Source: an uncultured Methanobacterium sp. (GTDB lineage: Archaea > Methanobacteriota > Methanobacteria > Methanobacteriales > Methanobacteriaceae). From it: 64,000 nt of DNA. The notes under the pieces were generated by a model. That model did no database searches. It saw nothing but the letters and a program-made list of their open reading frames with translations, and was not told the origin of the DNA. Of the stretch, positions 15,893 through 23,922 are shown in pieces. Location: the NCBI RefSeq assembly GCF_963665055.1, contig NZ_OY762015.1, positions 1,284,501 to 1,348,500 of the forward strand, in the 5' to 3' direction. Numbering within the stretch: position 1 is the stretch's first letter; every line of letters starts with the position of its first letter. Made by a program: the position numbers and the translations under genes.

Positions 15893-17491
15893 TTATAACC
15901 GTTTTTTCATTTTAGCTGTGATTTTATCAAATTTGTTTTTAACATAGTCATATCCTTTATCCGTGAATGGACATGCTTCTATACAGTAAGTACACCCCTG
16001 AATACAACCTATGCACTTTTTTTGTACAAGTTCCGTTTCTTTTGTACCGCAACAAGTTTCTTTTTCAATTAATGCCTTTTCAGGGCAGGCTCTGACACAT
16101 TTTCCACATTTATCACAGTAATCAGGAATCCAGGAGTGATCCGTACCTAAGGAATGGGGTAAGTTGGCTATGCTAACGAATATGGCTGATACTTTCTGTC
16201 GCGGGCCTAATTCTGGAGAAATCAATAACCCACTTTGCCCAATGTAACCTAAACCCGCTTTTTGGCCTAGGGCAGAGAAATTAACTACACCCTCGTAAGG
16301 ATGTGCAACTTCAGTTGCAAAACCATGCTGGCGGAGATAATCTGAAAGTTTATAGGTCAAATCAGCCAGTTTTGCATAAGCTGCATCATTCAATTTCTGT
16401 GCTTCTGGACCCGGTTCTCGTTCAATGATTTCTTTATTCATTTCCATGTTCAGAACAATGGTATTTGGATACTGGATGAATTTATCCTGAATCAACAACT
16501 CGGGAGTTATCTGAGTGTATCCAATACTATTAATACCAATTGATCGTGCGTAGTCTTCAAATTCTTCCAAAAATTCATTCCCAACCATGAACTGAGGTTC
16601 ATCAGGGTTCAAGACCGTGGATTGATCCGGGTATTCCGAAGCCCCACAACATGCTACCGGGTCTGATTCATCAGTTGAATCGGTTCCACAACAACTGGGA
16701 ACAGATTCTTTAGAGGGTTCCGCATCACCAGATTCAGACACGTCTGATTCCTTAATGGCTCCTTCACAACCACATCCTGAATCTTCAGATTGAACTAATT
16801 CTTCACAACCGCAGTCTAAATCTTCAGATTGAGTTAATTCTTCACAACCACATCCTGAATCTTCAGATTGAGTTAATTCTTCGCATTCACATTTTGAATT
16901 AGAGTTATTTTTAACCGTGTTATTCCCTGCCTCTTCCAGGCAACAGTTATCTTTTTTCAATGAAATACCTCCTTTAAGCAGATCCATATGTTCAACACCC
17001 ATATCAATATCTGAAAAACCCACATCAAGGTCTGAGAAACCCATATTAAGGTCTGAGAAATTATCAGCGTTAATTTCATGTATCATATCCGAATTATACA
17101 GATCTTCCAGCCAGTCCTTTATTTCATCCCTTATTTTTGCAAAAAATTTCAATTTTTCTTCTGCAGTTCCCTTAAACGCAGAAGGATCTTCAAATGAATG
17201 TTTAAAATATTTTTTACCCCCAACGATCAAAGGGCATGCATTTTCACATACAGTGATGATGTAATCAAATTCTTGAGATTGGAATTCTTTCATATGTTTA
17301 GACTTATGATGGGAAATGTCAATTCCAATCTCTTCCATACATTTTATGGCCAGTGGATTCACTGTTTGAGGTTTAATCCCTGCACTGTAAACTTCAAACA
17401 CATCCCCATGAAGATCCCTGAATACGCCTTCTGCTATTTGCGAGCGGGCTGCGTTATGAGTACACAGGAACAAAACTCTTTCTTTGACCAT
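15893..17491 (-). CDS. Fusion: arsenate reductase (LMW-PTP type) + Cys-rich repeat linker + epoxyqueuosine-reductase-like Fe-S domain
   Basis: 532 residues in three parts. (1) Residues 1-130 are a thioredoxin-coupled-type arsenate reductase: P-loop C10-THNAARS, with C82 and C86 in VCENACPLIV acting as the likely relay pair. (2) Residues about 143-285 are low complexity: a 7-residue FSDLDVG-like repeat three times (145-165), CC at 183-184, four 13-residue units of type CGCEELTQSEDSG (201-250), then SCCG and ACCG. (3) Residues about 300-532 resemble the QueG/reductive-dehalogenase core: FSALGQKAGLGYIGQSGLL, then C459-x2-C-x2-C-x3-C and a second cluster set around C493/496/500/503/507. It is the last gene of arsR-DGC-fusion. 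It could reduce arsenate using clusters in the same chain; the role of part 3 is inferred, not known. Confidence 0.85.
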   Translation of the reverse strand: MVKERVLFLCTHNAARSQIAEGVFRDLHGDVFEVYSAGIKPQTVNPLAIKCMEEIGIDISHHKSKHMKEFQSQEFDYIITVCENACPLIVGGKKYFKHSFEDPSAFKGTAEEKLKFFAKIRDEIKDWLEDLYNSDMIHEINADNFSDLNMGFSDLDVGFSDIDMGVEHMDLLKGGISLKKDNCCLEEAGNNTVKNNSNSKCECEELTQSEDSGCGCEELTQSEDLDCGCEELVQSEDSGCGCEGAIKESDVSESGDAEPSKESVPSCCGTDSTDESDPVACCGASEYPDQSTVLNPDEPQFMVGNEFLEEFEDYARSIGINSIGYTQITPELLIQDKFIQYPNTIVLNMEMNKEIIEREPGPEAQKLNDAAYAKLADLTYKLSDYLRQHGFATEVAHPYEGVVNFSALGQKAGLGYIGQSGLLISPELGPRQKVSAIFVSIANLPHSLGTDHSWIPDYCDKCGKCVRACPEKALIEKETCCGTKETELVQKKCIGCIQGCTYCIEACPFTDKGYDYVKNKFDKITAKMKKRL

Positions 17492-17529
17492 TCAATCACC
17501 CATAATAATGACCCAGATTCAAACTTTAA

Positions 17530-17907
17530 TCAGTCAATAAGTTCATTAATCTTCTTTTTCATTACTAAAACACATTTTTCACCAGTATCATTAAGCCGGA
17601 CCGGGTCTGTTGGTTTTAAATTTTCAGAGTTTAATTCTTCCTGCACATTGATTATTTTAGCAACTTTAACCCCTTTTTGTTCCAGTATTTTATCAACGCA
17701 TGATCCTTCACATCCATTGATTGCAATGATTGGATATTTTCTTATTAATTCTCTGAATCCTTCCCTGTCTGCGGATGTTGCACCCATACAGATTGATATT
17801 AGATCATCACGTTCCTGGACTGTGTCATTAGCCGCAGCCCGGGTAATTAAACCACATGGACTCATTCCACTGCAAGGAGCTAAAGCATATTTTTTTTCAT
17901 TTACCAT
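17530..17907 (-). CDS. DGC-domain putative zinc/metal-binding protein
   Basis: 125 residues from ATG 17907 (site GGTGAT ends 4 nt before). Conserved cysteines lie in APCSGMSPCGLITRAAA, a Cys in ISICMGATSA, and the DGC-like motif INGCEGSC, which together match the DGC domain family of putative metal-binding proteins. No enzymatic role is established for the family. It lies 16 bp after arsR and 38 bp before the arsenate reductase fusion on the same strand, so it belongs to the same operon and may pass metal(loid) or thiols to it (inference). Confidence 0.82.
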   Translation of the reverse strand: MVNEKKYALAPCSGMSPCGLITRAAANDTVQERDDLISICMGATSADREGFRELIRKYPIIAINGCEGSCVDKILEQKGVKVAKIINVQEELNSENLKPTDPVRLNDTGEKCVLVMKKKINELID

Positions 17908-17923
17908 GAACATCACCTTTATT

Positions 17924-18280
17924 TTAGATTGATTCGATTAATTTTTTGACAATATCTGTTATTTCAGGATTTGAAAGGCTGTAATGAATCCATATTCCCT
18001 CTTTCCGACCTTTAATGAATCCTAGATTTTTCAGGATATTTAAATGATGAGATATGCTCGACTGAGGCTTATCCAGAGCGTAAATTATTTCACAGACACA
18101 TAATTCTCCATCTGAAAGTAAATACAATATTTTCAGTCGGGTTGCATCAGATAGTGCTTTGAGTTTTCCAGAATACTGTTCGAATTGATTATCATCGGGT
18201 AATGATTCCACTAGTTTTTTAATTCTTTTCTTCTGGTTCTCATTGGGCTTATCTTCACCCGGAATCGGACAATTTGACAT
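17924..18280 (-). CDS. arsR: ArsR/SmtB-family metal(loid)-sensing repressor
   Basis: 118 residues from ATG 18280, directly after a GGAGG site; a longer frame begins upstream without a site. The winged helix has LKALSDATRLKILYLLSDGELCVCEII, then KPQSSISHHLNILKNLGFIKGRKEG. ELCVCEI is the alpha-3 metal box of arsenic sensors (ELCVCDL), with two of the three usual cysteines; Cys4 near the N-terminus could be a third ligand. A 12-2-12 inverted repeat lies at 18354-18377, 74 bp upstream. It heads the operon with the DGC protein and arsenate reductase fusion. Confidence 0.9.
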   Translation of the reverse strand: MSNCPIPGEDKPNENQKKRIKKLVESLPDDNQFEQYSGKLKALSDATRLKILYLLSDGELCVCEIIYALDKPQSSISHHLNILKNLGFIKGRKEGIWIHYSLSNPEITDIVKKLIESI

Positions 18281-18353
18281 GATACCTCCTTTTATACCAA
18301 ACAGCTTAATAATGATTCTTGATTCTGAATTGACGATACACGGATTAAAACCA

Positions 18354-18377
18354 TATATCAACATATGTCGATATATT
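18354..18377 (-). promoter_or_regulatory. ArsR operator (12-2-12 imperfect palindrome)
   Basis: ATATATCAACAT paired with ATGTCGATATAT, mismatched at a single position. This is the classic ArsR/SmtB operator layout. The AT-rich arms include a TATA-like sequence in the direction of arsR, so bound repressor would block TBP. The neighbouring gap 18378-18578 shows no gene. Confidence 0.65.
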
Positions 18378-18578
18378 GATAGTGATCTTTAAAGTATTTA
18401 AAGATAACTGGTTCAAATATTGGGTAACTTTAAAGATAGCTGATTATACCAGAAAAATATAAATCTAAAACAAGATTAAAATAACCAATATTAACTTTAA
18501 AGGACTTAAAAGGAAAAAGAAATAAAAAAAGCTTTTATACTATGCAAAATGGATCCTTTATCCATAAATCATAGAAGA

Positions 18579-19961
18579 CTAGGATGAATCTGCAGCTGCC
18601 AGCAGGGAATCAACAAACTGCTGGGCTGTGCGTCCGGACATTCCACCGTGACGCATTTCCCATTTACCTGCCTCTTTTATCAATTCTTCATCGGTGAGTG
18701 TAATTTCAGGGTGTCTCCGGGCCAAAATGGTGACTATGTTGAAATATTCACTCCTTTGAGGCGTGTAGTAACCAATTGTCACCCCGAACCTGGCTGCCAG
18801 GGATAATTTTTCATTCACAGTCTCCGATCGATGCAGTTCATCATCGGCCATATCCGAACGATCACTCCAGGTTTCCCGGATCAAGTGGCGACGGTTGGAT
18901 GTTGCATAGATGAGCACGTTTTCAGGTTTGGCCTCCAGACCTCCTTCCATAACTACCTTCAAATATTTATACTCAATTTCAAACTCTTCAAAGGATAGAT
19001 CATCCATATAAATTATAAAACGATAATTCCTGTTTTTTATGGCATCAATGACCTTGGGCAGTTCCTTAAATTCATGTTTATATATCTCGATCATGCGCAG
19101 ACCCTGACTGTAATACTGATTAAGAATTGCCTTTATACTGGCAGACTTACCTGTACCGGCATCTCCATAGAGAAGAACATTGTTTGCTTTGCGACCTTCA
19201 ACGAACGCTTCTGTATTCTGCAGCAGTTCCCTCTTTTGGGATTCATAACCAACCAGATCATCCAGCTGCATGTCACTGGTGGTGGTGATGGGGCAAAGGA
19301 TTCCTGACTTATCATCAGCCGCAACCCCGGACTTATCTCGAGTGGAAATTCCAGACTTATCTCGAGTGGAAATTCCAGACTTCTCTTGAGGTGAGATGCG
19401 GAAAGCTTTATTTAATCCAAATTCACCTACCCCATATGCTCCGTAGAAATCTGTAACTACTTCATATACCTCACTATCATCTTTAGTCTGATCTATGGCC
19501 TGACTGAGTTTTTGAACTTTTTCACTCACACTCTTGTTGAAAATCTGTTCACTCTTGACAACTGCGTGGTAATCAGTGATAATCGTGAAACAGTCAATTT
19601 CCAGTTCTTTTTCTATTTTAAAAAAGTCATAGTCAAACAGCTGTTTGAAGATGCCAAAATCGTTACAGGCGAATTTATTTACCGTACCTGCGTTTACTCC
19701 CACTTTTTCCGAAACAAGGGTAAATGGGTTTTCAGTCATTGCCAGAACAAAGGCCAGATAGTTGTGCCAAAGATTTTTATCAAACCCATAAATTGTGGAA
19801 ATATCAAGCAGATGATTAATTTCTATATAAATATCTGAAATCAGGTCTTCTCGCACGTAGTCACCTGATTCAAATTGTTGGCAGATATTCGATAATCTAA
19901 ACAAGATACTATCAGGGTTAATATTTTTGTAAATCACCAATTTAGATGTCAAACGATGCAT
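18579..19961 (-). CDS. DUF815-type AAA ATPase with internal 8-residue repeats
   Basis: 460 residues. The C-terminal half (from about 232) is a P-loop ATPase of the DUF815 family: LVGYESQKRELLQNTEAFVE, Walker A GDAGTGKS at 266-273, Walker B IYMDDLSFEEFE and sensor-like VLIYATSNRRHLIRE. The N-terminal 185 residues are helical, with no motif I know. Between them (189-221) stand four copies of an 8-residue unit, ISTRDKSG-like, coded by 24-bp DNA repeats. AGGAGA precedes ATG 19961. DUF815 proteins have no settled function; an AAA remodelling role is inferred. There is no operon partner. Confidence 0.88.
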   Translation of the reverse strand: MHRLTSKLVIYKNINPDSILFRLSNICQQFESGDYVREDLISDIYIEINHLLDISTIYGFDKNLWHNYLAFVLAMTENPFTLVSEKVGVNAGTVNKFACNDFGIFKQLFDYDFFKIEKELEIDCFTIITDYHAVVKSEQIFNKSVSEKVQKLSQAIDQTKDDSEVYEVVTDFYGAYGVGEFGLNKAFRISPQEKSGISTRDKSGISTRDKSGVAADDKSGILCPITTTSDMQLDDLVGYESQKRELLQNTEAFVEGRKANNVLLYGDAGTGKSASIKAILNQYYSQGLRMIEIYKHEFKELPKVIDAIKNRNYRFIIYMDDLSFEEFEIEYKYLKVVMEGGLEAKPENVLIYATSNRRHLIRETWSDRSDMADDELHRSETVNEKLSLAARFGVTIGYYTPQRSEYFNIVTILARRHPEITLTDEELIKEAGKWEMRHGGMSGRTAQQFVDSLLAAADSS

Positions 19962-20022
19962 TGATTTGTTCTCCTAATTTGTATAAACTCTTAAACTAAC
20001 CAGTATAACTGTTATTTCTTCA

Positions 20023-20128
20023 CAGTCAAGATCTCCTACAGTCAAGATCTCCTACAGTCAAGATCTCCTACAGTCAAGATCTCCTACAGTCAAGATCTCC
20101 TACAGTCAAGATCTCCTACAGTCAAGAT
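20023..20128. repeat. Tandem repeat, 16-bp unit, 6.6 copies
   Basis: Six exact copies of CAGTCAAGATCTCCTA followed by a 10-bp partial copy. No spacers separate the units, so this is not a CRISPR array. Each unit carries AGATCT. The lack of any mismatch suggests recent slippage expansion. Confidence 0.95.
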
Positions 20129-20349
20129 GGGAATGATAATTAAAATTGGATTTATAATGGACTCCAGAAAATTTATACTGGACATACTTTTTTTTGTTAG
20201 TTTATTTATTTTATTGGGTAAATATTTTGAAGTTGAAGTAATGAAATGGCCTGAAAAAGTTCTTCCAAAACTAAAAATATCTTGTAAAAAAAGAGGGAGC
20301 ATGTGAACTAGAGAGCATATGAACTAGAGTTTACCCTCAAGAGTATATG

Positions 20350-20433
20350 CTCATAGAATATATCTAATAAAATATATCTCATAGAATATATCTGATAAAA
20401 TATATCTCATAGAATATATCTGATAAAATATAT
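20350..20433. repeat. Tandem repeat, 28-bp AT-rich unit, 3 copies
   Basis: Three adjacent copies (20350-20377, 20378-20405, 20406-20433) of a unit beginning CTCATAGAATATATCT; only one base differs in the first copy. It lies just downstream of the ppa stop codon. Confidence 0.92.
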
Positions 20434-20474
20434 TCCAATAAGATCACTCCAATAGGAAACACTCCCCTATGGAC

Positions 20475-20996
20475 TTACATCTTCTTGTACAATTCCATAG
20501 AATGTTCTAAAGCTTGAAATGCTTTTTCAGCATTTTCCCATCCTAAAACTTCCGTTGTTTTCTTTTCTAGTCTTTTGTATTCTGTGAAAAAGTGTGAAAT
20601 TTCATCTAAAAATGGTTTGGGCATATCAGAAATATCCTGAACATCTTTAAATTTGGGGTCGTTCACTGGTACTCCCAATATCTTATCATCACTTTCTCCA
20701 CCATCGATCATTTTCATTACACCAATTATCCGGGTTTCTATAACACATCCTGGGAATGTGGGTTGTTCCATAACCACCAGGATATCCATTGGATCTCCGT
20801 CATCCCAGAGAGTTTTGGGGATAATCCCGTATTCTGCAGGGTAGTGTATTGGTGAATATAACACCCTGTCCAGTGCAAATGCCTCTTTATCCTTGTCGTA
20901 TTCGTATTTATTCCGTGATCCTTTTGGGATTTCAATTACTGCATAAACTACTTGTGGGACTGATGGTCCGGTGGGTATGTCTTTCCATAAATTCAT
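20475..20996 (-). CDS. ppa: Soluble inorganic pyrophosphatase (family I)
   Basis: 173 residues, full length for the family. It hydrolyses PPi to two phosphates with Mg2+. Catalytic residues are all present: VIEIPKGSRNKYEYDK, an Arg in LDRVLYSP, the signature DDGDPMDILV with its three aspartates, a metal-binding Asp in MIDGG, D-x-K in SDDKILG, and YK in FFTEYKRL. GGAGG precedes the start ATG. It is the last gene of a run enolase, inactive-looking pyrophosphatase copy, ppa on the minus strand. Confidence 0.96.
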   Translation of the reverse strand: MNLWKDIPTGPSVPQVVYAVIEIPKGSRNKYEYDKDKEAFALDRVLYSPIHYPAEYGIIPKTLWDDGDPMDILVVMEQPTFPGCVIETRIIGVMKMIDGGESDDKILGVPVNDPKFKDVQDISDMPKPFLDEISHFFTEYKRLEKKTTEVLGWENAEKAFQALEHSMELYKKM

Positions 20997-21146
20997 AATT
21001 TATTCCTCCTTGGAGTTTACTAAAACCTTAAAAGTACTGAAAATTTAAAATATACTAAAACCTTGAAATTCACTTATTTGAATTTACTAACTTGGAATTA
21101 CCTAACTTGAAATTCACGAAAACCTTTATAATTACACATAACACCC

Positions 21147-21695
21147 TTAATCCAGTAAGAAAAGGGATTTAATACTCAACATTTCATTGTAACGGTCCAT
21201 TGAACGTTCTATTATCCTAACTGCTTCTTTTCTATTTTCCAATCCTACTATTTCCATGTTCATGTTTTGGATCTTCATACATTCCCTGAAAAAGTGTGTG
21301 ATTTCTTCAAGGAGGGATTTGGGGAGATCTTTAATATCCTGAGTGTCTTCAGAAGATGGATCATTTACCGGGATCCCTATAACCTTCTCATCCTTCCCAG
21401 TATCATTCCTCATTTTTATAATGCCTATGGGCTTTGTTTTTATCAAACAACCCAAAAATGTGGGTTGATGATTTAACACCAATATATTCAGAGGATTCCC
21501 GTTATCTCCAATTGCCTGGGGGATTACACCATAATCAGCAGGATAACACAACAGGGAAACCGGTCCCAGGCAAAATGTTTCTTTTGAAGTTTTGTACTCA
21601 TATTTATTCCATGAACCTTTTGGAGTTTCAATAACTGCGTATACCACCTTTGGAGCGTGTGGTGGTTGATTTTTTATGTCCTTCCACAAGTTCAA
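21147..21695 (-). CDS. Pyrophosphatase paralogue lacking catalytic aspartates
   Basis: 182 residues from TTG 21695, which follows a GGGAGG site and aligns with the ppa start (NLWKDI). The fold is conserved throughout, but the signature DDGDPMDILV reads DNGNPLNILV: the aspartates matching E. coli D65, D67 and D70 are all Asn. The D97 position is also Asn (KMRNDTG), the DRVLYSP arginine is lost (LGPVSLLC), and the YK pair is CM. It cannot be a normal pyrophosphatase. The frame is intact and the rest is conserved, so it may be a regulatory or binding pseudoenzyme. It sits between eno and ppa. Confidence 0.88.
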   Translation of the reverse strand: MNLWKDIKNQPPHAPKVVYAVIETPKGSWNKYEYKTSKETFCLGPVSLLCYPADYGVIPQAIGDNGNPLNILVLNHQPTFLGCLIKTKPIGIIKMRNDTGKDEKVIGIPVNDPSSEDTQDIKDLPKSLLEEITHFFRECMKIQNMNMEIVGLENRKEAVRIIERSMDRYNEMLSIKSLFLLD

Positions 21696-21747
21696 ATTTT
21701 TCTTCCTCCCAATAATCACTCTTTTCCAGATAATTAACAATATATAA

Positions 21748-22989
21748 TCATTTTAATTTGGCCATGACTGAACTGGGCATTTCTTCCTGGATTCTGATAA
21801 GTTCGTTGAGTTTTGCAATTCTTTCACCACCAATAGCTCCTGTTTTGATGAGTGGTGCTCCGAATGCTACGGCTAAATGGGCTATGGTTTCATCAGTGGT
21901 TTCACCAGAGCGGTGTGATACTACTGGGGTGTAATTGTTATCTTTGGCAAGTTTCACTGTTTTGTAGGTGTCGCTTAATGTGCCTATCTGGTTAGGTTTA
22001 ATGATAATTGCATTGGCAGCTTTTTTTTCTATTCCCCTGGAAAGAATCTCTGCATTGGTAACGAAAATGTCATCACCACAGATAATACACCTATCACCAA
22101 CTCTCTTTGTTAGTTGGGAAAATCCCTCGAAATCCCCTTCTCGTAGCGGATCTTCAACAAAGAACATTTTGTAGGTGTTAATTATTTCTTCCACAAAATC
22201 TATCTGTTCACCGGTATCTCTGTTGACTCCTTCCCGTCCGTAAATATATTTTGAACCATCCCATAATTCACTGGGCGCTAAATCAAGTGATGGTCTTACT
22301 TTGATACCAGTTTCATCGGAAATTTCTTCACAAGCCTGGGATTGAATCTCTAATGCCTCATAGTTTGAAAGGTTAGGTGCCCATCCTCCTTCATCACCCT
22401 TCCCACCTGTAAATTGTCCATCTTTTACCTTTATTAGTTCTCCAATTTTTTTGTGAACACTGGAATTGGCAAAAACTGCTTCGGTGATGTTTTTAGCACC
22501 CACTGGAACAACCAGGAATTCCTGTATATCCGGTGCGTTCTTCCCAGCGTGTGCTCCTCCGTTTATCATGTTTCCAAGAGGATAAGGAATTTCATTCTTG
22601 AGATTGCCCCCTAAAAACTGGTATAATGGCATATTGAAGGATGAAGCTGCTGCTTTTGCTGCTGCTAAGGAAATTGCCACAGTTACATTACCCCCTAAAG
22701 ATGACAGGTTATCAGTACCGTCAATTTCCTTCAGAATATCATCAATGAGGACTGTTTCATCTGCACTTACACCAACAAGGTCCCCTTTAACCCGCTCATT
22801 GAAAGTGCCTATTACACTATCAATACCTTCTTCTGGAAATGCCACTACTTCCATGGCCCCAGTACTCGCCCCACTGGGAGCTGCAGCTCTACCAAAACCA
22901 TTTCCAGTTGTTATATCTATTTCTACTGTTGCGTTTCCCCGGCTATCTAAAATTTTTCTGATTCCGATATTTTCAATAACACTGTTCAT
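21748..22989 (-). CDS. eno: Enolase
   Basis: 413 residues from ATG 22989 (GGGAGTG site). It interconverts 2-phosphoglycerate and phosphoenolpyruvate. Seen: KILDSRGNATVE, the substrate loop GRAAAPSGASTGA, NMINGGAHAGKNAPDIQEF, metal ligands in SLDLAPSELWDG, FFVEDPLREGD and CGDDIFVTN, the catalytic lysine in IIKPNQIGT, and the enolase signature SHRSGETTDETIAHLAV. Full length. It is followed by the two pyrophosphatase-type genes on the same strand. Confidence 0.97.
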   Translation of the reverse strand: MNSVIENIGIRKILDSRGNATVEIDITTGNGFGRAAAPSGASTGAMEVVAFPEEGIDSVIGTFNERVKGDLVGVSADETVLIDDILKEIDGTDNLSSLGGNVTVAISLAAAKAAASSFNMPLYQFLGGNLKNEIPYPLGNMINGGAHAGKNAPDIQEFLVVPVGAKNITEAVFANSSVHKKIGELIKVKDGQFTGGKGDEGGWAPNLSNYEALEIQSQACEEISDETGIKVRPSLDLAPSELWDGSKYIYGREGVNRDTGEQIDFVEEIINTYKMFFVEDPLREGDFEGFSQLTKRVGDRCIICGDDIFVTNAEILSRGIEKKAANAIIIKPNQIGTLSDTYKTVKLAKDNNYTPVVSHRSGETTDETIAHLAVAFGAPLIKTGAIGGERIAKLNELIRIQEEMPSSVMAKLK

Positions 22990-23041
22990 AAAACACACTC
23001 CCAATGCTTATTTCACGCTGAATAATTTAATCATGTGAATA

Positions 23042-23860
23042 TCATACCTTCGAACACATTTTCAGGACATGTAAAGATTTGAATGTATATTCTAACTCTG
23101 AAATTCCCATATATTTAGATCTACGGAATCCTCCATTATTATTTTGAAGATTTAATATAAATTCAACTGTTATATCTGGATCAACAGGTTTTTTATTTAA
23201 TATTTCGCAGATTTTTATTCCGGCATGTGTTGGTTCCAGATAAGGTGGGTATATATCCGGTATAAATGTGAAACCACCCTCAGTTGTCAGGCATTCATGT
23301 ACAAATCCCATAATCTGGTTATCATTCTTTATTAACAATGGATCTATGAAGTTTAATGATTCAAGGGCATAATAAGTGGATAGAATATCCGATCGGTCTA
23401 ATCCAAATCCACCATCCGCATTTTGATGTGATAATATCCATTCTGTGACATTTTCAAAAGTATCTAAATTTAAGATATGTAATATGGCTGTGTGGTAATA
23501 TGCCACTTCTAAAGTTGCAAAATCGGTTTTAGAACTTAGTTGTTCAATGTAAGACTTTGGAATTGTGATTTCTTCATTGAAGATATTTAAAATGTTAACC
23601 CGGTAGAATACTCCTTGAATACCGTACATTTTGTCTTTCTGCAATTTTTGGATCCAGTTTATGGTATCCTCTCTATTGTTAGGTTCATCATTGAACATGT
23701 GAAGGATTTTCAATCCATAATAAGTATTTTTAGTGTCAGGAATACCACTGTAAAGTGTAAATCCACCTTCTTCATGTTCCCTAGCATGCACAAACTTTAA
23801 AGCTTGGTTTAAAATTCTGATGCACCACCCACATAGTTCATTATAAATTAAGTTTTCCAC
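23042..23860 (-). CDS. Prenyltransferase/squalene-cyclase-type repeat protein
   Basis: 272 residues from GTG. It contains at least four alpha-alpha-barrel repeats with the QNADGGFG/DTKNTYYGLKIL pattern: EGGFTLYSGIPDTKNTYYGLK, HQNADGGFGLDRSDILSTYYALE, EGGFTFIPDIYPPYLEPTH, and NNNGGFRRSKYMGISELEYTFK. These resemble protein prenyltransferase beta and squalene cyclase repeats. The cyclase DxDD motif and zinc ligands of prenyltransferase beta subunits are not obvious, so an enzymatic role is uncertain. It lies 52 bp upstream of eno. Confidence 0.78.
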   Translation of the reverse strand: MENLIYNELCGWCIRILNQALKFVHAREHEEGGFTLYSGIPDTKNTYYGLKILHMFNDEPNNREDTINWIQKLQKDKMYGIQGVFYRVNILNIFNEEITIPKSYIEQLSSKTDFATLEVAYYHTAILHILNLDTFENVTEWILSHQNADGGFGLDRSDILSTYYALESLNFIDPLLIKNDNQIMGFVHECLTTEGGFTFIPDIYPPYLEPTHAGIKICEILNKKPVDPDITVEFILNLQNNNGGFRRSKYMGISELEYTFKSLHVLKMCSKV

Positions 23861-23922
23861 ATTTAAAGTTTAAGGTTTTTTAAAATCCATTTAGCCCTTT
23901 TTAAAACCCATTTAGCACTTAA

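Larger units (their letters stand above)
19962..20474. other. Gene-free stretch with two tandem repeat blocks
   Basis: 513 bp between the DUF815 gene and pyrophosphatase. It holds the 16-bp block (20023-20128) and the 28-bp block (20350-20433), listed separately. A 70-codon minus-strand frame runs through the first block but lacks a ribosome binding site and family features. The stretch should contain the promoter of the DUF815 gene and the terminator of ppa. Confidence 0.5.

Noticed and set aside
15893..17491. Reading the ArsC/Fe-S protein as two genes wrongly joined
   Set aside because: The frame is continuous through the repeats, with no internal ribosome binding site plus start codon at the C-terminal domain that I could find, so a true fusion is more likely.
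17198..17932. 244-codon plus-strand open frame opposite the ars operon
   Set aside because: It overlaps the arsenate reductase and DGC genes, which have clear motifs on the minus strand; no family features on the plus strand.
20023..20128. Possible CRISPR array
   Set aside because: The 16-bp units are directly adjacent with no spacers, and no cas genes are in the window; it is a simple tandem repeat.
20090..20302. 70-codon minus-strand open frame
   Set aside because: It runs into the 16-bp tandem repeat, has no ribosome binding site, and its composition does not look like a protein family.
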